A DNA stretch of 64,000 bases, from positions 1 to 64,000 of the forward strand of contig JAEXOR010000003.1 of assembly GCA_023439185.1 (NCBI GenBank), given 5' to 3'. A program made the translations under genes and the position numbers. How positions within the stretch are numbered: the first letter of the stretch is position 1; each line of letters starts with the position of its first letter. Under the pieces are notes generated by a model. The model did not search any database. It was not told the origin of the DNA and worked only from the letters and a program-made list of their open reading frames with translations. Below are positions 52,580-60,810 of the stretch, piece after piece. This DNA comes from Bacillota bacterium (GTDB lineage Bacteria; Bacillota; Desulfotomaculia; Desulfotomaculales; Desulfallaceae).

Positions 52580-53184
52580 TTTTCAACCAACCCCCCAAAT
52601 TTCTGCAAGATACGCAGGCCCAGAGCACTGCTTTTTTCCGGGTGGAACTGGATGCCGAACACGTTGTCCCTGGCCGCTACGGACGTAAACTCGATGCCGT
52701 AATCCGTGGTGCAGGCCGACAGTGACGGTTCCGCCGGTTCCACATAATAGGAATGGACGAAATAGAAAGCGGCGTTTTCCGGGGTGCCGGTGAAAAGCGG
52801 ACAGGGGTTTTGCACCTTGATGGTGTTCCAACCCATGTGCGGCACTTTCAAACCGGGGGGCAGTCTGCGCACCCGGCCGGGAAAAACAGCCAGCCCTTCC
52901 GAGGTACCCCACTCCTCGCTGGATTCAAATAATAATTGCAATCCAAGGCAGATACCCAGGAAAGGCTTTCCTTTTTCTACTGCCAGGTGGATGGCCTCTT
53001 CCATGCCTCGTTGTCTTAAATTGCTCATGGCATCGGAAAAAGCGCCCACCCCCGGTAAAACTACTCCCTGTGCGTCATCCACAATTTTGGGGTTGTCGGT
53101 TACCCGCGCGGTAACGCCCATTTTCTCAAAGCCCTTGGCTACGCTGCGCAGGTTGCCCATACCGTAATCAATAATGGCAATCAA
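52573..53184 (-). CDS. hisH: Imidazole glycerol phosphate synthase subunit HisH
   Basis: 203-residue class I glutamine amidotransferase. Nucleophile Cys in 'FLGICLGLQLLFESSEE', oxyanion 'LPGVGAFSDAM', and catalytic His/Glu in 'GIQFHPEKSSALGLRIL'. TTG start with AGAGGG 6 nt upstream. The 87 bp before it hold short AAGTC-type repeats. Confidence 0.96.
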   Translation of the reverse strand: MIAIIDYGMGNLRSVAKGFEKMGVTARVTDNPKIVDDAQGVVLPGVGAFSDAMSNLRQRGMEEAIHLAVEKGKPFLGICLGLQLLFESSEEWGTSEGLAVFPGRVRRLPPGLKVPHMGWNTIKVQNPCPLFTGTPENAAFYFVHSYYVEPAEPSLSACTTDYGIEFTSVAARDNVFGIQFHPEKSSALGLRILQKFGGLVEKC

Positions 53185-53271
53185 GTACTTCCCTCTCCCC
53201 CGTCAAACATAGTCAAATGTCGAAAGTCGAAGGTCGAAGGTCAAAAGACTTTGGACTTTAGACTTTGAACT
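53185..53271. repeat. Short heptamer-like intercistronic repeats in the his operon
   Basis: Between hisB and hisH the minus strand reads repeated AAAGTCTA, AAAGTCCA, AAAGTC and GACCTTC/GACCTTC/GACTTTC units, period about 7. Similar low-complexity AAGTTGAAAGTG-type units occur at 51041-51066 before hisF's 3' neighbour, and GACTCCTGAATTC-type units at 63345-63425. Confidence 0.6.
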
Positions 53272-53874
53272 TTATAATACTCCCTTGGTGGAAGGCACGC
53301 CCCGGTTGGGGTCGATAATCTCAGCCGCCGAGCGCAAAGCGCGAGCCAGACCCTTGAAAACCGACTCTATGATATGGTGGGTGTTGCTGCCGGCCAAAAG
53401 CTTCACGTGCAGGGTGAGCCCGGCATTTACCACCAGCGCGCGCATGAATTCCTCCACCAGCTCGGTGTCAAAGGCGCCGGTTTTGGCCCGGGGCATGGGC
53501 ACGTCAAAGGACAGGAAACTGCGTCCGCTGATATCCACCGCCACCAGCGCCAGGGCCTCGTCCATGGGCAGGATCACGTGGCCGTAACGGCGGATGCCGC
53601 CCTTGTCGCCCAGCGCTTCCCGGACAGCCTGTCCCAGGCAGATCCCCACATCTTCCACGGTGTGATGGTCGTCCACTTCAATGTCGCCGGACGCGGTTAG
53701 TTCCAGGTTGAATCCGCCGTGCCCGGCAAACAGGGTCAGCATGTGGTCCATAAAGGGGACGCCGGTGTCGATTGCCGCTTCTCCGTTGCCGTCCAGGCAT
53801 AAACTCAGTTTAATCTCGGTCTCACCGGTTACACGTTGCACTTCCGAGCAGCGCGAGAAATTTTTCTCAATCAT
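53272..53874 (-). CDS. hisB: Imidazoleglycerol-phosphate dehydratase
   Basis: About 200 residues, stand-alone IGPD domain (no HisB phosphatase fusion). 'GVPFMDHMLTLFAGHGGF' and 'DIEVDDHHTVEDVGICLGQA' give the manganese-binding histidines and glutamate, repeated as 'LVEEFMRALVVNAGLTLHV' and 'NTHHIIESVFKGLARAL'. ATG 53874 has GGGGGAG 7-8 nt upstream and overlaps the hisC stop by 8 bp. Confidence 0.96.
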   Translation of the reverse strand: MIEKNFSRCSEVQRVTGETEIKLSLCLDGNGEAAIDTGVPFMDHMLTLFAGHGGFNLELTASGDIEVDDHHTVEDVGICLGQAVREALGDKGGIRRYGHVILPMDEALALVAVDISGRSFLSFDVPMPRAKTGAFDTELVEEFMRALVVNAGLTLHVKLLAGSNTHHIIESVFKGLARALRSAAEIIDPNRGVPSTKGVL

Positions 53875-54952
53875 TTTTTTTCTCCCCCAGGGTATCAATA
53901 ACCTTCCTAAGAGCGCTTAAAAATATTTTGTTTTCTTCGGGGGTGCCGACAGTCACTCGCAAGTAATGGACCAACGACGGTTCCCCAAAATTTCTGATCA
54001 GCACTTTTTCCCGCAGCAGGCCTTGATACACCTCGCCGGCCTTATCGCCGGCGGCAAAAAGCAAATAATTTGTGTCCGACGGGAAGACCTGGATGCCTGG
54101 GATGTCCCGTAGCGCCCGGTACATTTTTTTCCTTTCGCCGGTTATCTGCGCCACCTGCGGGATAAACAGGTCTCTGCGGCGCAACACTTCCAGAGCGGCG
54201 GCCTGGGAAAAATTGTTCAGGTTGAATGGTTGTTTAACCTTTAACAAATAATTTATGATACCGGGACCGGCAAACAGGTACCCCACTCTCAAACCGGCCA
54301 GTCCATAGGCCTTGGACATGGTCCGTAAAATAACCAGGTTATCGTAATCGGCCAGCAGCGGCTGCATGTCGGCGCCGCCGAATTCGAGGTAAGCCTGGTC
54401 CACCACCACCGGGCAGCGGCAGCCTTTTAGAATGGAGGTAATCTGATTGGTGGCGGCGGAATTGCCGGACGGATTGTTGGGCGAACAAATGACCACCAGC
54501 CCCGCGCTGTTTCCGGCCTGGATGATTTCATCCGTCACCAGAGCGAATTCCTGGTCTCTGGGTGCTTCCACGATTTCCGCCCCGGCCACCCGGGCATGAA
54601 TGCCGTACATTGAAAAGGTCGGCGGCGTTATGACCACCCGGTTTCCGGCGCCAAAGGTCAGCATCAGGTTCAGGATCAGCTCATCGGAACCGTTGCCCAC
54701 CATGACCTGGTCCGGGGAGAGTCCGTAGCAGGCGCAAATTTCATTGACCAGTTCCTCCGCCATGGGGTCCGGATACCTGTTAAAAGCTTCGGAATCAATG
54801 GCTTTGTATATTTTTTCCTGAATCTCCCCGGGAAATGCGTACGGGTTTTCATTGGCGTCCAGCTTGATATAACCAGGGTACAAATCAGGCTTATACGGGG
54901 TCAGACCCCTTAACTCCTCCCGGACGCAACTGCCGGCGTCAAAATTGATCAT
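53867..54952 (-). CDS. hisC: Histidinol-phosphate aminotransferase
   Basis: 361-residue PLP fold type I aminotransferase. 'LDANENPYAFPGE', 'GNGSDELILNLMLTFG', 'NNPSGN' and the PLP lysine in 'RTMSKAYGLAGLRVGYL' are seen, with the C-terminal arginine in 'YLRVTVGTPEEN'. Transfers amino group to imidazole acetol phosphate. Start ATG overlaps the 3' end of the extended hisD by 4 bp. Confidence 0.96.
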   Translation of the reverse strand: MINFDAGSCVREELRGLTPYKPDLYPGYIKLDANENPYAFPGEIQEKIYKAIDSEAFNRYPDPMAEELVNEICACYGLSPDQVMVGNGSDELILNLMLTFGAGNRVVITPPTFSMYGIHARVAGAEIVEAPRDQEFALVTDEIIQAGNSAGLVVICSPNNPSGNSAATNQITSILKGCRCPVVVDQAYLEFGGADMQPLLADYDNLVILRTMSKAYGLAGLRVGYLFAGPGIINYLLKVKQPFNLNNFSQAAALEVLRRRDLFIPQVAQITGERKKMYRALRDIPGIQVFPSDTNYLLFAAGDKAGEVYQGLLREKVLIRNFGEPSLVHYLRVTVGTPEENKIFLSALRKVIDTLGEKKND

Positions 54953-56469
54953 AACCTTTCATCCTCTCCGGGTGGGCCGTCGGACCTGGGTTTGCCGCTG
55001 TCGTTTCGTCCGGCCCGGTCGGTTTTTTTTGCCCTGGTGTCCCTGTGCAGGTTGCCAAAGGAGGGTTTTAATGTTTGCATCCCCGGAAAATCCCGTAAAC
55101 CATGGCTGTTGGCAAATGAAATATCTGCGGGCTTATTCTTTGGCACGCGGCCACTGTTGCCGTTGGCGTGATTGTTATTCTCCTTTGTATTTTCAAGCCT
55201 GATTCTGATTGATGCCAGGTGCGCGCCGAGTCCTTCGGTTTCGGCCAGTGCCATGGCGTGCCCGCCCTCTCCACGCAACGCTTGGGGTGAGTAATCAATC
55301 AAACTGGTCTTTTTGGTAAAGGAGTCCACATTGAGCGGTGAAAAAAACCTGGCCGTGCCGCTGGTGGGCAATATGTGGTTCGGGCCGGCTATGTAATCCC
55401 CCACCGCCTCGGGTGAATAATGGCCCAAAAAGATCGCACCGGCGGCGGAAACCCGGCCCAGCCAGCGGTATGGTTCCGCCAGCATCAGTTCCAGGTGTTC
55501 GGGGGCAAAGCGGTTGGCCGCCTCGAATGCTTCTTCCAGGTCGGTCGTAAGGACGATAAAACCTTTATCGGCTAAAGACCTGGCCGCCACGGTCCGCCGG
55601 TCCAGTTGCTCCAGCTGGGCCGCCAGTTCCTGCCGGACATCCTCCGCCAGCTGGCGCACCGGCGTAACCAGAATGGCCGACGCCATCTCGTCATGCTCGG
55701 CCTGGGCCAGCATGTCCGCGGCCACAAAATCCGCCCTGGCGGTATCGTCCGCCACAATCAGCACTTCGCTTGGTCCCGCCAGCATGTCGATATCCACGAC
55801 ACCGTAAACCTGGCGTTTGGCGGCCGTTACGTAAATATTCCCGGGGCCGGTTATTTTGTCCACCTTCTTTACGGCCGCGGTGCCGTACGCCAGGGCCGCC
55901 ACCGCCTGGGCTCCGCCAATCCGGTAAATCTCCGTCACCCCCGATTCGGCTGCCGCCACCAGGGTGTGCGGGTTCACCGAGCCGTCCCTGCCGGGGGGAG
56001 TGACCATGACAATTTCCTGCACGCCGGCCACCGCCGCCGGGATGGCGTTCATTAATACCGATGAAGGGTAGGAAGCTTTGCCGCCGGGCACATAAATGCC
56101 CACCCTTTGCAGCGGGGTGATCAGTTGCCCCAGCACCGCGCCGTTGGGCTGGGGGTCGAACCATGAATTTTTCAGTTGGCGGCGGTGGTAGCGAAAAATA
56201 TTATCGGCGGCCCGGCGCAGGGCGGTTAAAAAATCTTCGTTAACCCGGCCATAGGCCTCCTCTATTTCACCGGCGGTCACAGGCAGGCCGGAAGGTTTTA
56301 GGTCAATGCCGTCCAAACGGGCGGTAATGGCGCACAAATCCTTGTCTCCGCCGTTTTTGACAGCGTTGATGATTTCAGCCACGGTTGCTTCAACCTTTTC
56401 CAGGTCAAAGGCCCTTCCCTGCAGCAGGGCAGAAAAGCGTTCTTCCCCCGGGGTGATAATCGGGATCAT
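54949..56469 (-). CDS. hisD: Histidinol dehydrogenase with an unusual C-terminal tail
   Basis: 506 residues; the first 426 are a complete HisD: 'QRVGIYVPGGKASYPSSVLM', 'GGAQAVAALAYGTAAVKKVD', 'KITGPGNIYVTAAKRQVYG', 'ASAILVT' and the catalytic Glu/His pair in 'FAPEHLELML', ending with the typical 'SIRIRLE'. Residues 427-506 form an extra hydrophilic tail (Asn-, Lys-, Arg- and Gly-rich, no recognised domain) reaching into the hisC start. Oxidises histidinol to histidine with two NAD. ATG 56469 has GGGGG upstream. First gene of the his operon behind a good promoter. Confidence 0.94.
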   Translation of the reverse strand: MIPIITPGEERFSALLQGRAFDLEKVEATVAEIINAVKNGGDKDLCAITARLDGIDLKPSGLPVTAGEIEEAYGRVNEDFLTALRRAADNIFRYHRRQLKNSWFDPQPNGAVLGQLITPLQRVGIYVPGGKASYPSSVLMNAIPAAVAGVQEIVMVTPPGRDGSVNPHTLVAAAESGVTEIYRIGGAQAVAALAYGTAAVKKVDKITGPGNIYVTAAKRQVYGVVDIDMLAGPSEVLIVADDTARADFVAADMLAQAEHDEMASAILVTPVRQLAEDVRQELAAQLEQLDRRTVAARSLADKGFIVLTTDLEEAFEAANRFAPEHLELMLAEPYRWLGRVSAAGAIFLGHYSPEAVGDYIAGPNHILPTSGTARFFSPLNVDSFTKKTSLIDYSPQALRGEGGHAMALAETEGLGAHLASIRIRLENTKENNNHANGNSGRVPKNKPADISFANSHGLRDFPGMQTLKPSFGNLHRDTRAKKTDRAGRNDSGKPRSDGPPGEDERL

Positions 56470-56510
56470 TATTGGCCCCCTTTATTGCGTTAAAGTGATG
56501 ATATAATAAA

Positions 56511-56539
56511 ATCCTAAATCAATACCCGCGCCGTGTCAA
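56511..56539 (-). promoter_or_regulatory. Sigma-A-type promoter of the his operon
   Basis: On the minus strand TTGACA (56534-56539) is followed after exactly 17 nt by TAGGAT (56511-56516, 4 of 6 matches to TATAAT), about 42 bp before the hisD ATG. No terminator or T-box-like element is visible in the short leader. Confidence 0.7.
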
Positions 56540-56558
56540 TAACTTTTTCTTTCCCGGT

Positions 56559-56867
56559 CTATTGATTATCGGCGTTTGTTTTCAACCTGGCCAGGACGGT
56601 TTTGTATCCGTCCGCGCCGTAATAAAGACACCTTTTAACCCGGCTGATGGTTGCGGTGCTGGCGCCGGTGCGGGCCGCTATTTCCCCGTAGGTATAGTTA
56701 CTTTCCAGCATTCTGGCCACTTCCAGTCTCTGGGCCATGGATTTTATTTCGGCTACGGTGCAGACGTCTTCAAAGAACTGGTAGCATTCGTCGAGATCAT
56801 TCAAGAGCAACATGGCCTGGAACAACTGGTCCAACATCGGATCCCGCAGTTTTCCACTGTATGCCAA
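56559..56867 (-). CDS. YerC/YecD family TrpR-related protein
   Basis: 102 residues, almost all helical, with the TrpR-like helix-turn-helix 'LESNYTYGEIAARTGASTATISRVKRC'-region (about 52-80) and preceding 'FFEDVCTVAEIKSMAQRLEVA'. Members are DNA-binding proteins of poorly known function that frequently lie beside his genes; control of the downstream his operon is an inference. TTG start with GGGGG about 8 nt upstream. Confidence 0.88.
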   Translation of the reverse strand: MAYSGKLRDPMLDQLFQAMLLLNDLDECYQFFEDVCTVAEIKSMAQRLEVARMLESNYTYGEIAARTGASTATISRVKRCLYYGADGYKTVLARLKTNADNQ

Positions 56868-57005
56868 ACAAATTTCCCCCTCGTTTAATATAGCCGGAGC
56901 CGCTGTCTACTTGCTTTGGATATTATTTCATTATTAACCATCAGTAATTCGACAGGGGGGCTGAAAGTCCTTTAATTAGGCAAAGCGTTAATAAGAAAAA
57001 GCCTA

Positions 57006-57078
57006 ACACAGGGGGACGGTTCTTTTGTGCTCTAGGCTCTTCGAGCAATTTAGAGCACAAAAGAACCGTCCCCTGTGT
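57006..57078. repeat. Long near-perfect palindrome, REP/MITE-like
   Basis: ACACAGGGGGACGGTTCT and the following TTTGTGCTCTA pair with TAGAGCACAAA and AGAACCGTCCCCTGTGT across about 28 bp with one bulged G, around a 16-nt loop. A T-run follows on the plus strand. The GGGGACGGTTCTTTTGTG core is of the kind seen at palindromic repeats associated with REP-type (Y1) transposases in Clostridia (recalled, not searched). A smaller palindrome GGCGCC-N7-GGCGCC follows at 57099-57117. Confidence 0.7.
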
Positions 57079-57145
57079 TTTTCTCCCTGTGTTCTTTAGG
57101 CGCCCGCAAGAGGCGCCCCTACGGTTCCGGCCATAGGGGTGACGA

Positions 57146-58408
57146 TCATAACAGGGCTTTTTTGCCGATGTCTTTGCGGTAGTGCATGCCTTCAAAGTGG
57201 ACTTTGGATACTCCCCGGTAGGCCAGGTCGATGGCGGCGGGGATGTTTTCGGCCAGGGCGGTGATGCCCAGTACCCGCCCGCCGGCGGTGACTACCCGGT
57301 TGCCGCTTAAACCGGTGCCGGCGTGAAACGCCACCACGTTTTCGGGCATCTTGTCCAGGCCGGTAATGACGTCCCCCTTGCGGTAATTGCCGGGGTAACC
57401 GCCCGACGACAGTACCACGCAGACCGAGGCGCCATTGTGCCAGCGCAGGTCCACCTTGTTTAATTCACCCGCCAGCAGTGCTTCCAGGACATCGGCCAGG
57501 TCGGATTCCAGCATCATCAGGATCGGCTGGGCCTCCGGATCTCCGAAACGGGCGTTGAACTCCAAAACATAAGGACCGCGTTCGGTAATCATCAGTCCGG
57601 CGTACAGTATGCCGCTGTACGGGCGGCCTTCTTCCGCCATGCCGCGCACCGTGGGAATCAGTATCTTTTCCAGCGCCGTCTTTTGCAGCTCTGCGGTCAT
57701 TACCGGTGCCGGTGCGTAGGCTCCCATACCGCCGGTGTTCGGACCCCGGTCGTCGTCGTATACGCGTTTATGATCCTGTGCCGGCAGCATCGGGATGACG
57801 TTTTTCCCGTCGGTAAAAGCCAGTATGCTGGCTTCCTCGCCCCGCAGGAGTTCCTCAATGATGATTCGGTTTCCGGCGGTGCCGAAGGCCCTTTGTTTCA
57901 TGATTAAATCCACGGACGCCAGCGCTGTTTCCACGTCTTCAGCCACGATAACCCCTTTGCCCGCGGCCAGGCCGTCTGCTTTGACCACGCAGGGAGCGCC
58001 TATTTTATTGATATAACCGGCGGCCTGTTCGGGGTTGTCAAACACGCCGTACCAGGCGGTGGGGATGTTATACTTGAGCATAATCTCTTTGGACAGTACT
58101 TTACTGCCCTCTATTTCCGCTGCTTTTTTGCGGGGGCCGAAAACAGGATACCCCTCCCGCTCCAGGATATCCACCAGCCCGGCCACCAGGGGCGCTTCGG
58201 GGCCCACCACGGTGAGGTCGATTTTTTCGCGCCGCACCAGATCAAGAATGCCGGGCACATCCTCGGATTTGATGTTCACGCATTCCGCCAGCGCGGCAAT
58301 GCCGGCGTTACCCGGGGCGCAGAATATTTTTTTCACCCGGGGGCTGCGGCTGAATTTCCATACCAGGGCGTGTTCACGTCCCCCTCCGCCCACAACCAAT
58401 ACTTTCAC
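57146..58408 (-). CDS. purD: Phosphoribosylamine-glycine ligase
   Basis: 420 residues, ATP-grasp ligase. 'KVLVVGGGGREHALVWK', 'VVGPEAPLVAGLVD', 'KADGLAAGKGVIVAED', 'QDHKRVYDDDRGPNTGGMG' and 'LEFNARFGDPEAQPILM' are seen. Second step of de novo purine synthesis. GTG start with GGAGGGG upstream. Last gene of the pur cluster. Confidence 0.97.
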   Translation of the reverse strand: MKVLVVGGGGREHALVWKFSRSPRVKKIFCAPGNAGIAALAECVNIKSEDVPGILDLVRREKIDLTVVGPEAPLVAGLVDILEREGYPVFGPRKKAAEIEGSKVLSKEIMLKYNIPTAWYGVFDNPEQAAGYINKIGAPCVVKADGLAAGKGVIVAEDVETALASVDLIMKQRAFGTAGNRIIIEELLRGEEASILAFTDGKNVIPMLPAQDHKRVYDDDRGPNTGGMGAYAPAPVMTAELQKTALEKILIPTVRGMAEEGRPYSGILYAGLMITERGPYVLEFNARFGDPEAQPILMMLESDLADVLEALLAGELNKVDLRWHNGASVCVVLSSGGYPGNYRKGDVITGLDKMPENVVAFHAGTGLSGNRVVTAGGRVLGITALAENIPAAIDLAYRGVSKVHFEGMHYRKDIGKKALL

Positions 58409-58429
58409 GGGTATCCCCTCCCATGTTTT

Positions 58430-59974
58430 TCAGTGCCGGAAATGACGCATGCCCGTAAACACCATGGCCATGTTGCCGGCATTGGCAACTGCCACCGACT
58501 CTTCGTCCCGCAGCGAGCCGCCGGGATGGATGGCTGCGGTGACACCGGCCTTTACGGCTTCTTCCAGGGTATCCGGGAAGGGGAAAAACGCGTCCGAGGC
58601 CAGAACGGCGCCCCGGGCCTCTTCGCCGGCGTGGTTCAATGCTATACGGGCCGAGGTCACCCGGTTCATCTGGCCCGCGCCCACCCCCAGCACTTTTTTG
58701 TTTTTGGCCACCACAATGGCATTGGACTTGACGTGCTTGCACACCGCCATAGCGAACAGCAGGTCGTCCATCTCCGCTTTGGAAGGTTCGCGTTTGGTTA
58801 CGGTTTTAAGTTTTTCGGGATCCACTAAACCGAGGTCCATATCCTGCACCAGCAGGCCGCCGTTAATTTTGCGCAGGTCGGAGCGGTCACCGGACATCGC
58901 TTCCAGCGGCCCGGTTTCCAAAAGCCGGATGTCCTTCTTTTGTTTTAAAACTGCCAGCGCGTCTTGGTCGTATCCGGGAGCGATAACGGCTTCGATAAAA
59001 ATCTTATTCATTTCGGCGGCGGTGGCGGCGTCCACCCGGGTGTTGCAGGCCACGATACCGCCAAAGGCCGATACCGGGTCACCCTCGTAGGCTCCTATGT
59101 ACGCGTCCACAAGGCTGGCGGCGCAGGCTACGCCGCAGGGGTTGTTATGCTTGACGATCACCACCGCGGTGGCGCTGAATTCCTTGACGGCTTCAAAGGC
59201 TGAATTCAGGTCCAGGATATTGTTATAGGAAAGCTCTTTGCCGTGCAATTGCCTGGCGTTACCCGCGCAGGCGCCTGTGGCCCCCGGGTCGCGGTAAAAA
59301 GCCGCCCGCTGGTGGGGATTCTCGCCGTAGCGCAGGGTTTGGACCAATTCATATGTTTTTTGCCAGTGGGCAGGAAAGGGTCCGGTGGGCTCCTGCAAGC
59401 CGGACAGATAACCTGTAATGGCTCCGTCGTAAGCAGCGGTATGGGCAAATGCTTCCATAGCCAGTTTCAGGCGGAATTCTTCCGTTGCTTCCCCCTTGTC
59501 CAGGGCCTCGATTACATCGCCGTAGCGTTCCGGGTTTACCACCACCAGCACGGCGCGGTAATTCTTGGCCGCCGCTCTGACCATGGCCGGGCCGCCGATG
59601 TCGATGTTCTCAATGGCCTCTTCCAGGGTGACGCCGGTTTTGGCGATGGTTTCCCTGAAGGGATACAGGTTCACCGCCACCAGGTCGATGGGGGTAATCT
59701 CCTGTTTCCGGAGCTGGGCCAGGTGTTCGTCGCTGCGCATGGCCAGAATGCCCCCGTGTACCTTGGGGTGCAGGGTCTTTACCCGGCCGTCCAGTATTTC
59801 CGGAAAACCGGTGACGTCCGAAATGTAAGTGACGGGTACCTGCGCTTCACGCAGCGTTTTGGCAGTGCCGCCGGTGGAAACTATTTCATAGCCCAGGCGG
59901 TGCAGATCCCGGGCGAACTCCACCACGCCCCGCTTGTTTGAAACGCTGATCAACACCCTTTTAATAATAATCAT
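58430..59974 (-). CDS. purH: Bifunctional AICAR formyltransferase / IMP cyclohydrolase
   Basis: About 514 residues. N-terminal IMP cyclohydrolase (MGS-like fold; 'SVSNKRGVVEFARDL', 'STGGTAKTLRE') and C-terminal formyltransferase with catalytic Lys-His in 'VIVKHNNPCGVACA'. Last two steps of IMP synthesis. The start is awkward: AAAGGAG directly abuts the ATG at 59974, and the in-frame GTG at 59998 has no ribosome site, so a nearby non-ATG codon might be used. Confidence 0.95.
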   Translation of the reverse strand: MIIIKRVLISVSNKRGVVEFARDLHRLGYEIVSTGGTAKTLREAQVPVTYISDVTGFPEILDGRVKTLHPKVHGGILAMRSDEHLAQLRKQEITPIDLVAVNLYPFRETIAKTGVTLEEAIENIDIGGPAMVRAAAKNYRAVLVVVNPERYGDVIEALDKGEATEEFRLKLAMEAFAHTAAYDGAITGYLSGLQEPTGPFPAHWQKTYELVQTLRYGENPHQRAAFYRDPGATGACAGNARQLHGKELSYNNILDLNSAFEAVKEFSATAVVIVKHNNPCGVACAASLVDAYIGAYEGDPVSAFGGIVACNTRVDAATAAEMNKIFIEAVIAPGYDQDALAVLKQKKDIRLLETGPLEAMSGDRSDLRKINGGLLVQDMDLGLVDPEKLKTVTKREPSKAEMDDLLFAMAVCKHVKSNAIVVAKNKKVLGVGAGQMNRVTSARIALNHAGEEARGAVLASDAFFPFPDTLEEAVKAGVTAAIHPGGSLRDEESVAVANAGNMAMVFTGMRHFRH

Positions 59975-60093
59975 CTCCTTTGGCGCCAGTTGTTGCACTT
60001 TAGACTCTTATATTTGGCCATTCTGCGGTCAGGGAACACATCTCTTTCGGAGGAATGTCCCCAACTTCTGCCAAAGCTAAGAATAAAGTACTG

Positions 60094-60134
60094 AAAGTCG
60101 CGCGCTAATGGAACTGAATGAGCGCGACTTTTTT
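60094..60134 (+). terminator. Hairpin with T-run in the purN-purH gap
   Basis: AAGTCGCGC pairs with GCGCGACTT around an 18-nt loop and is followed by TTTTTT on the plus strand. The neighbouring genes are on the minus strand, where the flank is only weakly U-rich, so its orientation is puzzling. It might be part of a repeat element. Confidence 0.5.
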
Positions 60135-60165
60135 GCAAATTGATGAAAATATGTACCATAAAGCT

Positions 60166-60777
60166 TTATTCTTTAATGCGGACCCTGCGGCCTTCCAGGG
60201 TCAGTTTGCCTTCGGCAAACAGTCTGACGGCCTCGGGGTAAATACGATGTTCCTGGGTCAGGATGCGCTCCGCCAACTTATCGGCGGTGTCTTCTTCCAA
60301 AACAGGTACCGTGGCCTGGATGATGATGGGGCCGGTGTCCATGCCCTCGTCCACAAAGTGCACGGTGCAGCCGCTGTGTTTCACGCCGTAGTTCCAGGCC
60401 TGCTCCTGGGCGTGCAGTCCGGGAAAGGCGGGCAGCAGAGCCGGGTGGATGTTTAGAATGCGCCTCGGAAAGGCTTGCAGCAATTCGCTCCCCACCAGGC
60501 GCATGTAACCGGCCAGGCAAACCAGGCCGACATTGTTTGCAGTCAAATGATGTATGATCTGCCGCTCGTATTCTTCCCTGGTGTCGAAGTCATCGATGCC
60601 GACATGCACCGCCGGGATGTCCGCCCGGCGGGTCCGCTCCAGGGCGTAGGCGTTGGGGTTGTCGCTGACCACCACGGTTACCCGGGCCGGTATTTGCCCC
60701 GCGATGCAAGCGTCGATAATGGATTGCAGGTTTGATCCCCGGCCGGAGGCCAGTACTCCCACGTTCAATATACTCAT
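60166..60777 (-). CDS. purN: Phosphoribosylglycinamide formyltransferase
   Basis: 203 residues, formyl-THF-dependent PurN. 'GVLASGRGSNLQSIIDAC', 'NIHPALLPAFPGLHAQ' with catalytic His, and 'GCTVHFVDEGMDTGPIIIQ' with catalytic Asp. ATG 60777 with GGGGGG upstream; 33 bp after purM. Confidence 0.96.
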   Translation of the reverse strand: MSILNVGVLASGRGSNLQSIIDACIAGQIPARVTVVVSDNPNAYALERTRRADIPAVHVGIDDFDTREEYERQIIHHLTANNVGLVCLAGYMRLVGSELLQAFPRRILNIHPALLPAFPGLHAQEQAWNYGVKHSGCTVHFVDEGMDTGPIIIQATVPVLEEDTADKLAERILTQEHRIYPEAVRLFAEGKLTLEGRRVRIKE

Positions 60778-60810
60778 ACTTTCCCCCCGCTGAGGTTATT
60801 TATATATCTT

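Noticed and set aside
51041..53271. A CRISPR-like array from the repeated GAAGGTC/AAGTC units
   Set aside because: The units are 7-8 nt without spacers of constant length; no cas genes.
59971..60159. A 62-codon minus-strand frame between purN and purH
   Set aside because: It crosses the hairpin, has no ribosome site or known domain, and looks like a translated repeat element.
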